A stretch of 64,000 bases of DNA, taken from the NCBI RefSeq assembly GCF_025118155.1, contig NW_026251408.1, positions 124,001 to 188,000 on the forward strand, in the 5' to 3' direction. A program made the position numbers and the translations under genes. Below the pieces are notes generated by a model that ran no database searches, was not told the DNA's origin, and saw only the letters and a program-made list of their open reading frames with translations. Positions 59,101-64,000 of the stretch are shown here, piece after piece. Source of the DNA: Cokeromyces recurvatus (lineage: Eukaryota > Mucoromycota > Mucoromycetes > Mucorales > Mucoraceae). Position 1 is the first letter of the stretch, and each line of letters starts with the position of its first letter.

Positions 59101-61112
59101 GGAACATACTTGCAATAAGTTCAGTGTAATCACGCATGTGTTTCCATAACCAAGGATTATCGTTAGGTGATTGACCGTAGCGAAGCTTGACACAGTCTCC
59201 CCAGACAATGACTTCACGACGTAAATAGGCATTCGAACCAGGACCAGCAAAATCATTAAGTGGATCTGCATTCCATATCCAACCATTATTAGCTAACATC
59301 ATGCTACCTTTTGGATGTTGATTTTCTTTATCTTCTAGACGAGTAAAATAAGTCTCGATAACAGGATTACTAGAAAGAGTGTGAGTTGAGTTTTTTTTTT
59401 TTTTTTTTTTTTTTTTGACAACATATACATATATAATACCTCTTTGAAATGGTGCCTAATTTAGGACCATTTTCAGCTAATCGAGTGAATAAAAGTCTTC
59501 CTTTAATATTATCGAGAGCTACTTTACAATCTTCATCATATTCCTCATAAAGAGGCAAATTGTAATCATTTAATAAATTTTGGAATGAATTCACTAAACC
59601 ATCCACACGATCCTCTGATACTTGTTCTAAACTTGAAATATGATTAAAGGCAAGTAAAAAGGCAACTGCCTGTGACATATCTACGGTTTTATGGAATCGA
59701 CTTCCTAAGTGACCGTTTTGAACTACCTGTTTGCCAAAGAGAATCACACGTTCTTTCACAGGTAGTTGGGCGACATTTTGGTAAAGACTAGGATCACATT
59801 GAATATTATGTGACTTGAGTGCTTCACGCATCTTCTCAAGTTGAGAAGCAACATCAATTACCTTGTATTCATAAAGTTTAATTTCCTTAAAAGTATTGTT
59901 TTTGATGTAATCAATGATGATATCAGCATCGGCGGGAGATTTGACGTCACGAGGTAATCCAACTTGTTCAAATTTTCCAGAAAGCTCAACCAAAGCTGTA
60001 TCCAATTCATATGCAGGTACAAGATGAGGCGAATTATGAAGATTATAACCTATTATAATGTATTTTCAATATCTACGATACTTTTTTTTTTTCTTTTCCT
60101 TTCTCCTCGAAATATATATATATAAATATATATGTGTGTATAAATATATTACCTGCTTCAGGATGTTTTAATAAAAATTCGGTGCTGTTACTTGTATGAT
60201 TCCAAACAACATCAGAAAGACTAAGGATACCATACTTTGAACTAAGTCTCTCAATTGCTTGCTGTACAATAGCCACTCTTTCTGAATTGGATTTTTGACG
60301 ATCGTGTTCTTCAAAGACGTCATCATCAAAAGCTAATTGGTCACTGATACTATAAGGTGAGTTCGAAATACCACGCTTTTGTAAAGGCACAAAATGAATC
60401 ATGTTATAGCCAGCATATTTTACTTGTTCAATTAATTTATCCCATTTTGTGATAGGACCCATCCATTTTGGAACCATAGACAAAATCATTAAAGCATCTA
60501 ATGGTAACAGATCATTTTGACGAGTAAGATGCGGTAATTGAATACGGGGTTCAGCAATAACGTAACCAATATTGGCCATTTGGGTTTGTTTATTACAGGT
60601 ATATTCAACTTTGTATTCATAAGCACCTGGAAAATCGAGAGTGATATCACAATAAGCATGAAGTAAATGAGGATCTTTAATAAATCTACGTCATGTTATG
60701 TTTTGTTAAGTTTATATCCACTTTTTTAAATATATGTAATATATATATACTTACTTGACGGGATGGAAATTATGCCTTTCAAATTCCTCTCTAAAATAAA
60801 ATAAGTAAATATCAACAAGTAATAAAATAGAAAGTAATAATTTACCCTGTAATAGGATAGTTGGTATATAAAGTAGGTCTTCCTCCAGCAGCTAAAGAAC
60901 CAGGCTTCAAAATAAACCGAATAATTACTTTTCCTTTAAAAGAGGAATACGGATATACTATGAATTATATTAATATACGCGTTATTTATTAAGTATATTG
61001 AATATGCATTTACTGCTTTATCATGTGTTGGCGAACCATCATCAGCTAAAGTTAAAGCATATAAGCGAGGTATATTCTGAACAGCATCTGATTCTTCTTC
61101 TATATGAACCAT
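56139..61112 (-). CDS. GDB1: Glycogen debranching enzyme, apparent 1-base deficit at exon 1/2
   Basis: Seven exons: 61112-61014, 60957-60846, 60790-60755, 60685-60153, 60049-59440, 59369-58697, 58634-56139; about 1519 residues, the family size. It has two activities: 4-alpha-glucanotransferase (GH13-like N-terminal half) and amylo-alpha-1,6-glucosidase (GH133 C-terminal half). Visible: 'LSDVVWNHTSNSTEF', 'GIRIDNCHSTPIHVAEYLL' with the nucleophile Asp, 'LYVLAELFTGSAERDNEFV' with the acid/base Glu, and in the C-half 'RVWGRDVCISLRGLLMVTGR', 'HGLIPNLLDSVRYPRYNSRD' and 'QGPEWLWPIGYYLRAAHYF'. The donor after exon 1 (GCA|GTAAAT, gt at 61013-61012) leaves the following exon out of phase by one base; one extra G there would fix it and keep 'AVYPYSSFKGK'. 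The remainder is fully consistent. Confidence 0.92.
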
Positions 61113-62804
61113 TTTTTTTGTTTTAGTTGGATAAAAGTTTTAAATGAAAAGAAAAAGAAGGAAAAAGACTTTTGTATTTTTTAATATTTTTTTCAGTTTT
61201 ATATGTGCATATCTATCCTACGGAAAAAAATTCATTTACATAAACTTTATTTTTTTTTTTTTTTATTTTTTATTTTATTTTATTTTTTTTTTTTTTTTTG
61301 TAAGGCAGGCACACAAAAGGTAATGATTTCTTATTATTACTTGATTTGTTTGAATTCAAAATTTTGGGGGGGAGGGTTGAAGAAGGGAAATACATAAGTG
61401 TATATTTACTACAATCATAATAATAAAAATAATAAATACTTTTTTCTACCTTCCATATATAGTATATTCTATTATTTTGATTTTTTTATTGCATAATAAT
61501 AGTTGTCATTATTTATAGGTGATGTAACTTATTTTCGCCAATTCATTTTCTCCTCTTTTTTTTTGGGGGGGAGAAGAGAGAAAATCTTACCAAAAATAGT
61601 ATATATCTCCGATAAAAATATCCAATCACAATTAAAATACGAAATAGCGCAAGTAGGGTTAACTTTTATGTTTGTAGTAAGAAGTAAAGATTATTATTTA
61701 TATTAAATTTTCATTATTATCAATATTAGTAATTCTATGCACTTGTGAAGATATCAATGAACTCTATAAATGATAATATAAAATATCTATATACACAACA
61801 CTTATATATACGTCATGATTATCAATAATCCTTTATTATTTGTCATTGATTATAAAGCGTATTATTATGTGTTCCTGAGATTGCAAAAAGTAATATCTAG
61901 TTTATTACAAGTACTTGTGATAACGATCGTTAAAAAAAGGTATTATTTGTAATAACTAGTTATCTTTTGTGTGCATGAATTTCATAGTGTTATATAATGT
62001 TTCTGATATTTACTTTTGTTACAAAGTATTAATTCAACCGAATGACGTTCTTATATAACTTTATATGGCTTCAAATACCGAAATTAAGAATCCAATCAGC
62101 GGATATTAAAACTTGTATTTTGTTTTTTTAACAGCATTCAAACAGTAGCAGACTTTATTCATCACGCTTCTTTTTTCAATACTATTTTGAATATTATGGT
62201 TAATAAAGACCCATAGAATTAGAATGGATGATTTGAATCCTTTTGAGAAAATTCAAACAACTGTTAAAAACAGCATTAAAACGAAGTAAAATTGGTAATA
62301 AGGATTCACCTACTGGAATTGTTGAGGCATAGAATAATAATATTAAAATGCATCTTGAGAAATTTAAAAAACAATATTCTGTCTAAGCAACTTGAGCGAA
62401 AATCTTTTTTTTTATTTTTTAATCAAGATAAGTTTGATAATAGGTTGGGACACCAATTTTGAAAATAGGATAATTAATATGTATAATTATGGTCACATCT
62501 TTTTACTTTGTTTTTTTGGCATTACATTAAAAGCTTTATTTTTTTTTTCTATAACATGAGTGATAACCTTAATATGGATGGCCAGGTAGTGCCTGTTATT
62601 GTCCAATCTTACATGGATTGGAAAAGACCTGCAGCAATAAACGCTGAACAAAAAAAAAAAGTCAAGCACTGTAGAAGGGTTTAAATTAGCAATAAACAGT
62701 GAGTGCATCAACATATAAACTATGAAAAGAAGTCATCGAATAGCAAGAAGCATCGTACATAATAAAAGATGGCAATAGTTCCTTATTAAACGTATGTTCA
62801 CATC
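61113..62804. other. Gene-poor region upstream of GDB1
   Basis: 1.7 kb, AT-rich, with T runs (61250-61300), G-rich runs (61365-61375, 61565-61573) and, at 62440-62470, a phrase related to 29241-29335. Short frames such as 62557-62686 ('VPVIVQSYMDWKRPAAINAE') look partly coding-like but are not recognised. Confidence 0.45.
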
Positions 62805-63172
62805 ATGTGCATCAACTTTAGTTGGTTTATAGAATTTCCTTTAATTAATCCAAATAATGAGACAAATTCACTGAAGGAGCAATTACCCTTTATATTCTTT
62901 ATGATGAAGTTAATGCTCATCCAAGAGCAATATATAACTGACAAGAACCTGAAAACAACGAAAACCTTCATTAATATCGCACTAAAAGACTGTATCTAAC
63001 AGTATCATTTTCCAAAAACGTATTGTTACGTTTTACAAGTGATGTCAAATGGCAACCTTTTTTGTTATCATGATAGACTTCAAAAATATGTTTCTTGTAT
63101 TAAGTGTCGTTATACCATCCGTAGATACAATTCTGAGGAGTAAAGGGATTGTCTTTGTGGAAAATTTGTAAT
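62805..63172 (+). pseudogene. Decayed coding remnant with Cys-rich motif
   Basis: One frame runs about 370 bases with only two stops (62997-62999 and 63141-63143). Its composition is protein-like: 'YVSCIKCRYTIRRYNSEE' followed after a stop by Arg-Asp-Cys-Leu-Cys-Gly-Lys-Phe, a CxxC...CxC pattern that looks like a zinc knuckle. Family not recognised. Likely a remnant of a mobile or expanded gene family; could be chance. Confidence 0.35.
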
Positions 63173-64000
63173 AAAAAAAAATAAGATTCCTTTGCAAAGA
63201 CTAAGATATTTCAACAACTTCTTTTCGATGAATTGGTGAAGCCTCCCTTCAGCCCTTATTACTCAATACCCTAAGAAAATTTTCCTTGTTGAAAAAAAAA
63301 TCACTAGTTCGAAAACCAAAGTTAGTTTGTTTCCAGATAGAATAATGAATATTTATGATGGCAGGGCTTGAAACAACTTCAAGTTATACCCTGAAGATGA
63401 ACAGTCTTTTGTACAGCAATCAGATTATGAATGCTCATTATGAATGTTGGCTAGTTTTAGTCTTATTCTGACAATGTACATTCTAGTGATGCTGGATTTA
63501 TTTAACCATATAGAATTTACCTCGAGAGGAAAGAAATCTTAGGGAAAATATACAATAATCTTTTTAATATTTATACACTGTGCTGTTAGAGTCTTTCACC
63601 ACTTTTGTTATAATAAAATATTATTAGAGAAGCAACTTTATTATGAAACACGATTTTATTAAATTGTTTTTTTTTTCATTTTTGTTAATATTATAAAAAA
63701 AGATGCTTTTCTTAGTTCTCAAATCTCTTTAGTAGAAGAGACTTGATACTAACAGGATTAACCACGAGAAGGTGAAAGCATATCTAATCCCAAAAATAAT
63801 ATTACAACCCATACACAAATTGATACGGGCTGTAATTTTTTCTTCTCCCTCTAAATTTCTACTTGAAAGATAAACGTCCAATTTCAACTAGTAGACACTT
63901 GGCAAAGTACCAACCTGACCCAAGCCTTGCTAGAAGAAAAAGATAGGATTCCTCACTTCCTACCCCAATAAAAAATACAGTTGGATGTAAGTTTCATTGG
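63173..64000. other. Right end of window, no gene seen
   Basis: AT-rich 828 bases without a recognisable frame or repeat. Confidence 0.5.

Noticed and set aside
1..64000. CRISPR array, rRNA or tRNA genes
   Set aside because: No regularly spaced repeats of the right size and no tRNA or rRNA signatures were seen by eye; a covariance-model scan would be decisive.

Overview
The window reads as nuclear DNA of an early-diverging fungus, most likely one of the Mucoromycotina (Mucor/Rhizopus-like). The reasons are: AT-rich intergenic DNA with long A and T tracts; almost every gene cut by several 45-90 nt introns with GTAAGT-like donors, short CTAAC/TTAAC-like branch points and TAG acceptors; fungal gene families (Zn2Cys6 activator, GPI-anchored chitin deacetylase, Las17/WASP, Rch1); and mobile elements typical of this lineage. 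I saw no tRNA, rRNA or CRISPR array. Exon boundaries were placed by hand from reading frame and splice signals and are predictions.

Layout. 1-16.5 kb: 3' end of a fungal transcription factor, Rch1-like transporter (-), Coa6 (+), OTUD6-like deubiquitinase (+), methionine sulfoxide reductase A (+), a 13-exon TFIIIC 90 kDa-type subunit (-), an unrecognised membrane protein (-), and a ricin-B-type lectin with a Tyr-Pro-Pro-Pro tail (-), then a 612 bp element with long terminal inverted repeats. 16.5-20.9 kb: an intronless PD-(D/E)XK-like gene and a 139 bp direct repeat, otherwise gene-poor. 20.9-34.3 kb: tyrosine aminotransferase (+), chitin deacetylase (+), cytosolic Phe-tRNA synthetase alpha (-), DUF155/Rmd1-like protein (-), C2-domain protein (+), Las17/WASP (-). 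34.4-39.8 kb: a mobile-element island with a 5'-truncated LINE, a fragment of a DDE transposase, and a disrupted Fanzor (eukaryotic TnpB-type RNA-guided nuclease). 41.2-61.1 kb: mitochondrial ribosomal protein mL44, SDF2, Nop9 (-), EI24 (-), synaptojanin-like phosphoinositide phosphatase (+), a Gly-rich anchored protein (-) and glycogen debranching enzyme (-). 61.1-64 kb: gene-poor, with one decayed coding remnant.

The genes are mostly unrelated housekeeping functions and form no pathway cluster. The most notable object is the Fanzor copy at about 37.70-39.76 kb. It keeps RuvC-I, zinc-ribbon and RuvC-III signatures and its own intron, but carries an in-frame TAG and two apparent frameshifts. 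Three well-conserved host genes (OTUD6, TFIIIC90, debranching enzyme) each also lack exactly one base, so small indels here may be consensus errors. The TAG in Fanzor and the TGA in the LINE are substitutions and better evidence of decay.
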